Source: Palsa-739 sp035532535
GTDB taxonomy: Bacteria; Actinomycetota; Thermoleophilia; Gaiellales; Gaiellaceae
NCBI GenBank assembly: GCA_035532535.1
Contig: DATKQT010000024.1
Coordinates: 1 to 32,670, forward strand
DNA length: 32,670 nucleotides
Direction: 5' to 3'
The position numbers and the translations under genes were made by a program. This document shows positions 1 to 7,735 of this stretch, one piece after another. Within the stretch, counting starts at the first letter, position 1; every line of letters begins with the position of its first letter. The notes below the pieces were generated by a model. The model saw nothing but the letters and a program-made list of their open reading frames with translations, did not search any database and was not told where the DNA came from.

Positions 1-11
1 GATGAATATCG

Positions 12-329
12 ATGAAGACACTACCGGTCCTCTGCTGCGGCCCGCAAACGCCGTCCCTCGATCCGGCGGAGGCCGACCTTCTGGCCGCACGGTTCAAGGC
101 TCTCGCCGACCCTGCGCGAGTCGCGATTCTCAATCGGCTCGCCGGCGCGGACGAGGTGTGCGTGTGCAACTTCGTCGATGCGCTCGACATCGGCCAGCCG
201 ACCGTGTCGCATCATCTGAAGGTGCTGCGCGAAGCCGGCCTTGTCGAGTCGACGCGCCGCGGGACGTGGGCGTACTACCGCCTCGTTCCCGAAGCGGTCG
301 AGGCGTTGCGCGAGGCGCTGGGCGGATGA
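12..329 (+). CDS. arsR: ArsR-family metal(loid)-sensing transcriptional repressor
   Basis: A 105-residue winged-helix protein of normal ArsR length. Residues 25-95 form the HTH dimer, with the recognition region TVSHHLKVLREAGLV at 64-78 and the wing around RRGTWAYYRL. The motif CVC at residues 50-52 sits in the helix that carries the As(III)/Sb(III)-binding ELCVCDL motif of classical ArsR; a further Cys pair lies at residues 8-9. In the family, arsenite binding to these thiols releases the operator. The stop overlaps the next start (ATGA), so it is co-translated with the arsenate reductase. Only 11 bases precede the ATG in this window, so the promoter and operator are not visible. Family call firm; the arsenic inducer is inferred from CVC and the partner gene. 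Confidence 0.93.
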   Translation: MKTLPVLCCGPQTPSLDPAEADLLAARFKALADPARVAILNRLAGADEVCVCNFVDALDIGQPTVSHHLKVLREAGLVESTRRGTWAYYRLVPEAVEALREALGG

Positions 330-697
330 AGCGCGCTCTTTTCGTCTGCATCCACAACGCCGGCCGGTCGCAGATGGCGCAGGCGCTGTACGAGCTTCGC
401 GGAGGCGAGGCGCGCTCGGCCGGCTCCGCTCCCGCGGACGAGCTCCACCAGGCAGTCGTGGAGGCACTCGACGAGATCGGGATCGACGTCTCCGACCGCA
501 CGCCGCACACGTTGTCGCAGGAGGACGTCGAGTGGGCCGAGCTCGTCGTGACCATGGGATGCGGCGACGCATGTCCCTTCATTCCCGGTAAGGAGTACGT
601 CGACTGGGACCTCCCCGATCCTGTCGGCATGTGCCTCGAGGAGGTGCGTGAGCTCCGCGCCGTCATCGAGCTGAAGATCGAGGCCCTAGCCGGCTGA
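326..697 (+). CDS. arsC: Arsenate reductase, low-molecular-weight phosphatase fold
   Basis: A 123-residue cytoplasmic enzyme that reduces arsenate to arsenite. The P-loop Cys-X5-Arg signature is C8-IHNAG-R14-S, with the Asn typical of arsenate reductases rather than tyrosine phosphatases. The general-acid region is WDLPDP (residues 94-99). Further cysteines at 79 and 83 (MGCGDAC) match the redox relay of the thioredoxin-coupled ArsC class; related actinobacterial enzymes use mycothiol instead, and the sequence does not decide between them. The ATG lies inside the arsR stop (4-base overlap). No arsenite efflux pump (Acr3/ArsB) follows; the next gene is convergent and overlaps the last 12 bases. 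Confidence 0.92.
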   Translation: MKRALFVCIHNAGRSQMAQALYELRGGEARSAGSAPADELHQAVVEALDEIGIDVSDRTPHTLSQEDVEWAELVVTMGCGDACPFIPGKEYVDWDLPDPVGMCLEEVRELRAVIELKIEALAG

Positions 698-1516
698 GAT
701 GAGCACGACGCCGGCGAGCGTCACGAGCACGCCGACGTCCTGCGTTCGCTCGAGGCGCTCGCCGAGCGCGAAGCGTGCGAGGAGCACCGTCACCACGGGA
801 TAGAGCGACGCGAGCACGGAAACCACGCTGAGCAATCCGTGCGACGAGGACGCAGCTGCGAACAGCGTGTTCCCGCCCGAGTCGAGCAGGCCGATCGCGG
901 CGAGCACGACCAGGTGCGGCCGCACGCCGCGCGCGCGCTGCCGCGTCACGAGCAGCGCCGACCAGACGAGCGTCACCGACACGAGCCGGAAGATGAACGA
1001 CGGCCAGAGCCAGTCGTGAGCCGCGCTCGCGTGCAGTGGGATGAAGTACCCGCCGAAGCCGAGCAGTGCCAGCACCGCCCATCCGGTCCCGGCGGCGAAC
1101 TGCCGACCCGGACCGCTGCGTTCGAGCGATGTCATGAGCCCGCCGCCGAGGGCCGCGGCGAAGCCGATCTCTTGCAGAAACGAGACGTGGTCTCCGTGCG
1201 CGAGGCCCCAGATGACCGGAATGCCCGCTGCGACGGCCGCCAGTGGGACGACGACGCTGATCGCGCCCGCCGCCATGCCGCGGTAGAACGCGACGAGGCC
1301 GAGCGTCCCGAAGACCGCCGCGAGCGCGGCCCACGCCACCTCCGGCCCAGGAGGACCGGTGCCGCGCACGGCCACCGCGATGCCGAGTGCCACGAGCCCG
1401 AACGGCTGCGACACCGCCATCACCACGAGCGCGGGCATCAGCCGGCTCTTGAGCCCGCCCATGAAGTCCCCGACGCCCCAGGCGAGGCTGGCGAGCAGCG
1501 CGTAGGCCGGCGCCAT
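686..1516 (-). CDS. DMT superfamily transporter (EamA family)
   Basis: A 276-residue inner-membrane protein with about ten hydrophobic segments in two EamA-like halves, roughly residues 1-135 and 140-276, each ending in the typical stretch of alternating helices (for example SVVSVLASLYPVVTVLLARFALGERL near 228-253, where the LGER motif is characteristic of the family). DMT proteins export small metabolites or amino acids; the substrate cannot be read from the sequence. The ATG has a strong Shine-Dalgarno sequence 7 bases upstream, lying in the arm of a large palindrome. The 3' end overlaps arsC by 12 bases in the convergent sense. A role in arsenic export is not supported. Confidence 0.88.
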   Translation of the reverse strand: MAPAYALLASLAWGVGDFMGGLKSRLMPALVVMAVSQPFGLVALGIAVAVRGTGPPGPEVAWAALAAVFGTLGLVAFYRGMAAGAISVVVPLAAVAAGIPVIWGLAHGDHVSFLQEIGFAAALGGGLMTSLERSGPGRQFAAGTGWAVLALLGFGGYFIPLHASAAHDWLWPSFIFRLVSVTLVWSALLVTRQRARGVRPHLVVLAAIGLLDSGGNTLFAAASSSHGLLSVVSVLASLYPVVTVLLARFALGERLERTQDVGVLVTLAGVVLISAG

Positions 1517-1518
1517 TC

Positions 1519-1682
1519 AGTGGCCCCTCCGGCAGCAGTTAGTGCCTCCCTGGCGGCTGCAAAGCTTCGCGCTGCGGCGTCCTCGGTCGCGTCCGTAGCT
1601 ACAGCTACGGCCGCTCCCTGCGTCCTTGCAGCGCTCGCTTTTCGCTCGCCAGGAAGGCGAAACTGCTACCGGAGGGACCACT
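1519..1682. repeat. Imperfect palindrome of about 164 bp spanning the whole intergenic region
   Basis: Outer arms 1519-1540 and 1661-1682 pair at 20 of 22 positions. A second pair of arms, 1544-1555 and 1647-1658, pairs at 11 of 12. The centre is a perfect 8-bp stem, CCGTAGCT/AGCTACGG (1593-1600 and 1603-1610) with a 2-base loop; between these the arms pair only partly. The structure fills the space between the stop of the HD-domain gene (1681-1683, inside the right arm) and the start of the EamA gene (1516). It could be a small non-autonomous mobile repeat (MITE-like), or an RNA hairpin that hides the EamA ribosome binding site, or both. I see no second copy in this window. Confidence 0.75.
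1524..1530 (-). promoter_or_regulatory. Ribosome binding site of the EamA gene, inside a palindrome arm
   Basis: On the minus strand GGAGGGG is followed by 7 bases and the ATG at 1516. It is a near-ideal Shine-Dalgarno sequence, unlike most genes of the window. It is paired in the predicted hairpin with the CCCTCC at the far end of the palindrome (bases 1671-1676 on the plus strand read GGAGGG), so it may be hidden in the mRNA. Confidence 0.75.
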
Positions 1683-2487
1683 ACGGAGCTTCGACAGGCC
1701 TCGTCGCGGCGACCGCGTCGAGCTGGTTCGCGTGGTAGAGGACGGCCGCCTCGGCGGTGCGCGCCGCGCGCACGTCGTGATGGCACGCGACGGCGTGCAG
1801 CAGCTCGGCGGGCGCGTGCGCGTCCTCGAGCATGCGCAGGCCGAGGTGCACGTGGCCGAGCAGCTTGCCCTCCTCCGTCGGCTGGAAGATCGGCGGCGGG
1901 CCGAGCTCCCGCGTGCGGCCGACGTCGTGGACGAGCGCCGCCGAGAGCAGGAGGTCCGGACGCAGCCGAGGGTGGAGCTGGCAAAGCTCGCGGCAGATGG
2001 TGGCGACGCCCACCGTGTGCTCGAGGAGGCCGCCGGCATACGAATGATGCCCTTCCGGCGTCGCCGGATACGTGCGCAACGGTGCGGCGGCGAGCACCTT
2101 CGTCACCAGTCCGCGCAGCCCGTCGTTGTGCACCTCGGCGATGAGGAATTCGAGGAAGCCTTCAACTTCGTCCGCGTCGCGCCGCATCGCCGGGGCCATC
2201 GCCGCCGGGTCGACTTCCGCTGCCGGCTCGATCGTGCGCACGTCGACCTGGAGCGAGTCGCGGAAGCGCTCAACCCGTCCGAGCACGCGCACCGCATCGC
2301 CTTCGCCGAAACGGCCGTCGAGCAGCTCGACGTCGTTCCACACGCGGGCCGAGATCCGCCCGCTCGGGTCGACGAGCTCGAGCGCGAGGTACGGGGCGCC
2401 GTTCTTCGTCCGCAGCCGCTGCTTCTTTGCGACCGCGTAGACGCCCTCGACCGTCCGGTTCTCCTCCAGTTGCGCGATCGCGGTCAT
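1681..2487 (-). CDS. OB-fold/HD-domain 3'-5' exoribonuclease-like protein (YhaM type)
   Basis: A 268-residue protein. Residues 12-85 form an OB-fold nucleic-acid-binding domain; residues 140-260 form an HD phosphohydrolase domain with the metal ligands in HH at 147-148, H157, HD at 187-188, H212/H214 and HH at 236-237. This OB plus HD arrangement is that of YhaM/CBF1-type exoribonucleases of Gram-positive bacteria. The open frame extends far upstream, antisense to the DUF1015 gene; I place the start at the ATG at 2487 because similarity begins there and a TAGACT box lies 8 bases before it. Function in RNA or DNA trimming is inferred from the family. The stop codon lies in the arm of the 1519-1682 palindrome. 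Confidence 0.86.
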   Translation of the reverse strand: MTAIAQLEENRTVEGVYAVAKKQRLRTKNGAPYLALELVDPSGRISARVWNDVELLDGRFGEGDAVRVLGRVERFRDSLQVDVRTIEPAAEVDPAAMAPAMRRDADEVEGFLEFLIAEVHNDGLRGLVTKVLAAAPLRTYPATPEGHHSYAGGLLEHTVGVATICRELCQLHPRLRPDLLLSAALVHDVGRTRELGPPPIFQPTEEGKLLGHVHLGLRMLEDAHAPAELLHAVACHHDVRAARTAEAAVLYHANQLDAVAATRPVEAP

Positions 2488-2495
2488 CTCCACTG

Positions 2496-2501
2496 AGTCT
2501 A
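2496..2501 (-). promoter_or_regulatory. Putative -10 box (TAGACT) of the HD-domain gene
   Basis: TAGACT on the minus strand, 8 bases before the ATG at 2487, which would place the transcription start at or next to the start codon (leaderless mRNA). No clear -35 was seen. It overlaps the opposing -10 box by two bases. Confidence 0.5.
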
Positions 2502-2505
2502 GGCT
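2500..2505 (+). promoter_or_regulatory. Putative -10 box (TAGGCT) of the DUF1015 gene
   Basis: TAGGCT, 9 bases before the ATG at 2515; no Shine-Dalgarno sequence fits in between. It shares bases 2500-2501 with the opposing TAGACT box, so the two divergent promoters would use one overlapping core. Confidence 0.5.
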
Positions 2506-2514
2506 TCGACCTCG

Positions 2515-3529
<1,015 letters not shown>

Positions 3530-3537
<8 letters not shown>

Positions 3538-4318
3538 CTGGCTCGAGCTCTGCCGGGCTGCCGCCGCCGACGTGCGCGGGGCGCTCGTGGAGCTGCCGAC
3601 GCGCATCGAGCGCGAGCCCGTCCTGCGCCGCGGCGAGGGTGGAGACGATACGACGGCGATCGACGCGGCCGCCGAGCACCTCGTGCTCGAGCGCTTCCGG
3701 CCGCTCGGCGTCTCCATCGTGTCCGAGGAGGTCGGCTTCATCGACGGTGACTCGACGGTCGTCGTGATCGATCCGATCGACGGCTCGCTCAACGCGAAAC
3801 GCGGGATCCCGTTCTTCAGCGTCTCGATCGCGGTCGCCGACGGCCGCCGTATGGAGGACGTCCACTTCGCATACGTCTACGACTTCGGCTCGGGTGAGGA
3901 ATGGACGGCGCGGCGCGGCCAGGGCGCGTGGCTGAACGGCGAGCCGCTCGGCGCCGTGCGCCCGAAGGGCCAGATCGAGATCCTCAGCTTCGAGGCGACC
4001 CTCACCTCGCTCGTCGCCGAGCATGCCGCCGCGTTCTCGGGCATCGCGCACCGCCTGCGCGTCATGGGCTCCCTCGCCCTCTCGCTCTGCCACCTCGCCG
4101 CCGGCCGGGTCGACGGTGTCTGCTCGCTGAAGGCAGCCCGGTCGGTCGACATCGCCGCCGCGCAGCTCCTCTGCCGCGAGGTCGGGATCGCGCTCGAGCT
4201 GTTCGACGACCCGCGCCCGTTCGGCGAGGCGGAACTCGATCTGGAAGGGCGTTCACGCATCGCCGCGGCGGGCACGCCCGAGGCGTGCCGCCGGATCGCA
4301 GCAGCGCTGTCCGGCTAG
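3530..4318 (+). CDS. Inositol monophosphatase / fructose-1,6-bisphosphatase family phosphatase
   Basis: A 262-residue Mg-dependent sugar or inositol phosphatase. Metal-binding motifs are in order: DAAAE (residues 45-49), SEE (65-67) and DPIDGSLN (81-88); the C-terminal motif, normally WDxAA, reads SVDIAAA near 210. That form and the short length resemble the archaeal-type IMPase/FBPase group, which can act on both substrates. Substrate cannot be decided. The TTG start at 3530 overlaps the DUF1015 stop by 8 bases and gives the expected N-terminus (MTDWLELCRAA); no ATG is nearby. The stop overlaps that of the convergent sulfotransferase by two to three bases. Confidence 0.88.
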
Positions 4319-5175
4319 CTGTATCCCAGCTCGGCGAGCAGCGGGCCGGCCTCGGCCTCGACGTCCTCGAGCTGCTCCTCGGTGAGGTCGCGTCGCCAGC
4401 GCCCGACCGAGTTTGCGTGCGCGTCGGAGAACGACTCGGACAGCTGCTCCGTGCCGACCCCGAGCGTGTGGGCCAGTGGTTCGGTCGCCACCGAGGGATC
4501 GGAGACGAGCTCCTCGTACCGGAGCTCGACCGTCCGCTCCGGAGCCGCGCGAGATGCGGTGACGTATCGCCGCCAGGCCCACGCGGCTCGCCGCGCGTCG
4601 CTCACCTGGACGAACTCCTCCCGGCGCTCGGGCTCGACCCAGAAGCGCGGATAGACCCCGTACGACAGGTTTGCATCGTCGCTCTCGGTACTTCGCTTGG
4701 CGCTCAACCACCCGCGTTCGAGGAGCGAGCACACGACGTCGCGCCCGTCGCGCACGACGTGCACGGCGGTCGCCCTCGGAAACGCGCGCAGCGCGGCGGG
4801 AAGCACGAAGCCGGTCTCCGGCGTCTGTTCGACGCCACGCAGGCTGCGCACGAACGCGAGCCCGCGGACGCGCTGCAGCACGTGCCGGATCTCCTTTGCC
4901 TGCTCGGGCCCGGGCAGCTCGACGAGGTCGGGGATCGCAGCCTTCAGCAGCGGCACTTCGCCGAGGTCGACGAACGCGGGGAGGTCGCCGATCGCGCCAG
5001 CCGTGAAGCTCGTGCCGGAGCGCGGCGAGCCGACGACGAACACGAGCCGTTCCTCACTGGGGCGCTGCAGGCGCGTCTTCGTTCCGCGCACGGCTACGCG
5101 TACGGCAGTGGAGCCGTACGCTGACGCCGACCAGGCTGCCTGCCTGACGACGTGCACGAGGCCAACTTCGTGCAC
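4315..5175 (-). CDS. Sulfotransferase family protein
   Basis: A 286-residue PAPS-dependent sulfotransferase. The 5'-phosphosulfate loop is GSPRSGTS (residues 49-56) and the 3'-phosphate-binding motif is VVRDGRDVV (140-148). The rest matches the Sulfotransfer_1/3 fold, with RYEELVSDP as a typical late motif. The acceptor (a carbohydrate, lipid or small molecule) is unknown. The start is uncertain: GTG at 5175 is the longest sensible choice and several in-frame GTG codons lie within the first 30 residues, which are not needed for the fold. It stands alone, convergent with the IMPase gene and divergent from the LigD polymerase gene 26 bases away. Confidence 0.85.
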   Translation of the reverse strand: MHEVGLVHVVRQAAWSASAYGSTAVRVAVRGTKTRLQRPSEERLVFVVGSPRSGTSFTAGAIGDLPAFVDLGEVPLLKAAIPDLVELPGPEQAKEIRHVLQRVRGLAFVRSLRGVEQTPETGFVLPAALRAFPRATAVHVVRDGRDVVCSLLERGWLSAKRSTESDDANLSYGVYPRFWVEPERREEFVQVSDARRAAWAWRRYVTASRAAPERTVELRYEELVSDPSVATEPLAHTLGVGTEQLSESFSDAHANSVGRWRRDLTEEQLEDVEAEAGPLLAELGYS

Positions 5176-5201
5176 GACTGGATTGTTACAAGTTCCTGGA
5201 C

Positions 5202-6101
5202 ATGCCGCGGGTCCATCTCACCAGCCCCGACCGCGTCCTCTTTCCCGAGGACGGAATCACCAAGGGCGACCTGTTCCACTACTACGAGCGCATCGCCCCC
5301 GTGCTCGTGCCGCACCTCCGGGACCGGCCGTTCACCCTGAAGCGCTATCCCCACGGCATCACGGGCGAGGTCTACTTCCAGAAGCAGACTCCGCGCGGAG
5401 CGCCGGACTGGATCCCAACTCGCCGGTTCACGACGCATCCGCGCGACGGCGGTGCGCGGGAGGTGGACTTCGCACTGGTCAACTCACCCGACGCGCTGCT
5501 CTGGATGGTGCAGATGAACTGCGTCGACATGAACGCCTGGTACTCGCGGGTGGACAAGCCGGGGCGGCCCGACTACGTCGTCTTCGACCTCGATCCGCCG
5601 GACGAGCCCGACGGCTTCGAGCTTGCGATCGAGGTTGCGCATCTCATTCACGGCCTCCTCGACGAGGTCGGTCTCCCCGGTTATGTGAAGACGAGCGGCG
5701 CCGACGGCATCCACGTGCTCGCACCGATTCAGCGCCGCGCCGGGTTCGACGACACGTACGCGTTCGCCGAGACGGCGTCGCGGCTCCTGGAAACGAGGCA
5801 CCCGGGACTCGTCACGACCGAGTGGTTGAAGAAGAAGCGCGCCGGCGTGCTCGTCGACCACCGCCAGAACGGCTGGGGCAAGACCATCGCCTCCGTCTAT
5901 TCGGTGCGGCCGAAGCCGGGTGCCCCCGTGTCGACGCCGTTGCGCTGGGAAGAGCTGACGAAGGATGTACGGCCGCGCGACTTCGGCATGGAGACCGTCC
6001 TCGAGCGGGTCGGCCGTCACGGCGACCTGTTTGTGCCCGTGCTGGAGGACGCACGCCCGCTCGGTCGCGCCGCGCGTGAGCTCGCTCGCCTCGTGCCATA
6101 G
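5202..6101 (+). CDS. LigD polymerase-domain (PrimPol-like) protein, stand-alone
   Basis: A 299-residue archaeo-eukaryotic primase-type polymerase like the PolDom of LigD, which fills gaps with ribo- or deoxynucleotides in non-homologous end joining. Catalytic Asp pair in FDLDP (D129, D131), the KTSGADGIHV loop (163-172; KTSGGKGLHV is usual in multidomain LigD) and the late VDHRQN motif carrying the third Asp. The HPW segment usual before the catalytic Asp pair reads NAW (111-113). No ligase or phosphoesterase domain is fused and no Ku gene lies in the window, so its partner must be elsewhere or it has another repair role. The start ATG is the first codon of the family-conserved VHLTSPDRVLFPEDG stretch; no Shine-Dalgarno is apparent. 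Confidence 0.88.
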   Translation: MPRVHLTSPDRVLFPEDGITKGDLFHYYERIAPVLVPHLRDRPFTLKRYPHGITGEVYFQKQTPRGAPDWIPTRRFTTHPRDGGAREVDFALVNSPDALLWMVQMNCVDMNAWYSRVDKPGRPDYVVFDLDPPDEPDGFELAIEVAHLIHGLLDEVGLPGYVKTSGADGIHVLAPIQRRAGFDDTYAFAETASRLLETRHPGLVTTEWLKKKRAGVLVDHRQNGWGKTIASVYSVRPKPGAPVSTPLRWEELTKDVRPRDFGMETVLERVGRHGDLFVPVLEDARPLGRAARELARLVP

Positions 6102-6104
6102 TCT
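6099..6104 (+). promoter_or_regulatory. Putative -10 box (TAGTCT) before the secreted-protein gene
   Basis: TAGTCT overlaps the ligD-like stop codon and ends 7 bases before the GTG at 6112, matching the leaderless arrangement seen at several other starts here. No -35 element recognised. Confidence 0.42.
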
Positions 6105-6111
6105 TCGCATC

Positions 6112-6501
6112 GTGCGGCGCGCGCTCATCCTCGTCTGCATCCTGGCGCTCGTCGGCGCCGCGCCTGCTGCAGCGGCGAAGCCGAAGCTGAAAGTGGTCGT
6201 CACCGCGCAGAGCCACCATCCCGTCCTCCATCACACGTGGCGGTACGAGGTTCGTGTGACCGCGAACGGCAAGCCGGTCGCATGCAAGATCCACATCCAG
6301 GTGTTCTTCAACGGCTTCCCCGTCGGCGAAGTCGGGACGCACGTCGTGAAGCACGGCATCTGGAAGGAGACGATCCCGGCCGCGGGCAAGGACGCGTTCC
6401 CGCCCGCCGCGGTCGGCCAGCCCGTCGCCTGGCACGCGATCGCGACGGCGGCGGGCTATCGCGCCGGTGTCGGCACCTGGGCCGTCTCCGTCGTCAAGTG
6501 A
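6112..6501 (+). CDS. Small exported protein of unknown function
   Basis: A 129-residue protein starting with GTG. Residues 1-22 are a clear Sec signal peptide (RRALILVCILALVGAAPAAAA, cut around AAA-KP). The mature part of about 105 residues is rich in alternating polar and aliphatic residues (LKVVVTAQ, YEVRVTA, IHIQVFF, GTWAVSVV), as in an immunoglobulin-like beta sandwich; it has a His cluster (SHHPVLHH) near residues 35-42 and one Cys. I do not recognise the family. The last codon and stop overlap the GTG start of the ABC ATPase (GTGA), so the two are translationally coupled. It could be a periplasmic or surface partner of that transporter. Confidence 0.75.
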   Translation: MRRALILVCILALVGAAPAAAAKPKLKVVVTAQSHHPVLHHTWRYEVRVTANGKPVACKIHIQVFFNGFPVGEVGTHVVKHGIWKETIPAAGKDAFPPAAVGQPVAWHAIATAAGYRAGVGTWAVSVVK

Positions 6502-7190
6502 GCGGCGCCCAGGTCGACGTGCGGCACGTCCGGAAGAGCTTCGAGCACGGACGGATCCACGCGCTCGTAGACGTCTCGCTCCACCTGGACGAAGGCGAGC
6601 TCGTGGCGCTCACGGGGCCTTCGGGAGGCGGCAAGAGCACGTTGCTCAACCTCATCGGCGCGCTCGACCGGCCGGACGCGGGCGAAATCGTCGTCGCCGG
6701 GCTGGACGTCGCCACGCTCGCCGACCAGGCGCGCTACCGCGCCGAGACGGTCGCGTTCGTCTTCCAGTTCCACAACCTGATCACGACGCTGAACGCGGTC
6801 GAGAACGTCCAGATCCCCATGCTCGGCATGCGCCCTCGCGCAGAGCGGGAGCGGCGCGCCCACGAGCTGCTCGGCGAGGTCGGGTTGGCCGACCGCAGCC
6901 GTAACTATCCGCCGACGCTCTCAGGCGGCGAGCGCCAACGCGTCGCGATCGCACGCGCGCTCGCGAACGAGCCGCGGTTGCTCCTCGCCGACGAGCCGAC
7001 CGGTGCGCTCGATTCCGAGACCGGGGCGCAGATCCTCGACCTGCTTCGGCGTGTCCGGGACGAGCGCGGGGCGACGATCCTGCTGGTCACGAACGACGAC
7101 GGAGTCGCGGCCCAGGCGGATCGCATCGTGCAGATTCGCGACGGCCTGCTCAGTTCGTCGGAGACGCCAGCGCTGCAAGCGCCGAGCTGA
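6498..7190 (+). CDS. ABC transporter ATP-binding protein, LolD/MacB type
   Basis: A 230-residue nucleotide-binding subunit. Walker A GPSGGGKST (40-48), Q-loop Q90, signature LSGGERQ (141-147) and Walker B LLLADEP (161-167), followed by a regular D-loop. The switch position, normally His in VTHD, is Asn here (VTND, N199). Sequence style (TLNAVENVQIPM, ADEPTGALDS) is that of the LolD/FtsE/MacB branch, which partners with FtsX-fold permeases and often drives mechanical work rather than transport. The natural partner is the permease at 7736-8818, which lies in the opposite orientation. The GTG start overlaps the upstream stop by 4 bases; the end overlaps the convergent coiled-coil gene by 41 bases. 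Confidence 0.9.
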   Translation: MSGAQVDVRHVRKSFEHGRIHALVDVSLHLDEGELVALTGPSGGGKSTLLNLIGALDRPDAGEIVVAGLDVATLADQARYRAETVAFVFQFHNLITTLNAVENVQIPMLGMRPRAERERRAHELLGEVGLADRSRNYPPTLSGGERQRVAIARALANEPRLLLADEPTGALDSETGAQILDLLRRVRDERGATILLVTNDDGVAAQADRIVQIRDGLLSSSETPALQAPS

Positions 7191-7710
7191 GCCCCGTCGC
7201 CGTCTTCGACACGTACGCGATCTGCGCCTGCAGGTAGCCGGCATCGAGCTGACTCGACGGCGTCGACGTGACGTACGACGTGAGTGCGCGCAGCTCGTTC
7301 GTCAGCCGGACGAGGTCGCCGCTGAGCGGTGCAGCTTGCGACGACGTTGCGGCGAGCGCCTGCTGCGCCGACGCGAGTTGCGTGCGGAGCTTCGCGAGCG
7401 ACGTGCGCAGCGTTGCGCGCGACCGAACGATCGCAAAAGCGTGTGCGTTCGCAGCCACGAGATCCGCTCGCTCCGTTGCGAGCTGCGTGCGCAGTGAGTG
7501 GATGCTTGCGGTGGCGGCGACGAGCGCCGACTCAGCCGAGGTTCCCTGCTGCGCCTGGTGCTTCCAGCCGATCGAGAACCCTGCGGCGCTCACCGCCGCT
7601 CCGCAGACGAATGCGGCGAGCACGACAGCCCACATGATTCGCGGCGTCTGCCGTCTCGACCGCGGGACGGCAACGTGTCGGCGGGACTGCTCTGCGAGCG
7701 GCCAGGACAT
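7150..7710 (-). CDS. Membrane-anchored coiled-coil protein of unknown function
   Basis: A 186-residue protein with a basic N-terminus, one membrane segment at about residues 26-46 (MWAVVLAAFVCGAAVSAAGF) and an outer part rich in Ala, Ser, Thr, Gln and Leu, strongly helical, with heptad-like patterning from about 60 to 135. No enzymatic motif. It follows the permease gene by 25 bases on the same strand and has a Shine-Dalgarno-like AAGAAGG 9 bases before the ATG, so it is probably in the permease operon and may extend the transporter across the envelope. The last 41 bases are shared, antisense, with the ABC ATPase gene. Family not recognised. Confidence 0.7.
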   Translation of the reverse strand: MSWPLAEQSRRHVAVPRSRRQTPRIMWAVVLAAFVCGAAVSAAGFSIGWKHQAQQGTSAESALVAATASIHSLRTQLATERADLVAANAHAFAIVRSRATLRTSLAKLRTQLASAQQALAATSSQAAPLSGDLVRLTNELRALTSYVTSTPSSQLDAGYLQAQIAYVSKTATGLSSALAALASPTN

Positions 7711-7735
7711 CCGGCCGACCTTCTTCGCCGGCGGC

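Noticed and set aside
1..697. Complete arsenic-resistance operon
   Set aside because: Only the regulator and reductase are present. The EamA gene is on the other strand and is not an arsenite pump family; no Acr3 or ArsB is seen.
1519..1682. T-box or metabolite riboswitch
   Set aside because: The region lacks the T-box sequence and any recognisable aptamer pattern; symmetry about one centre fits a palindromic repeat better.
5181..5190. -10 box TAACAA for the sulfotransferase gene
   Set aside because: It lacks the final T of TANNNT and the true start of the gene is uncertain.
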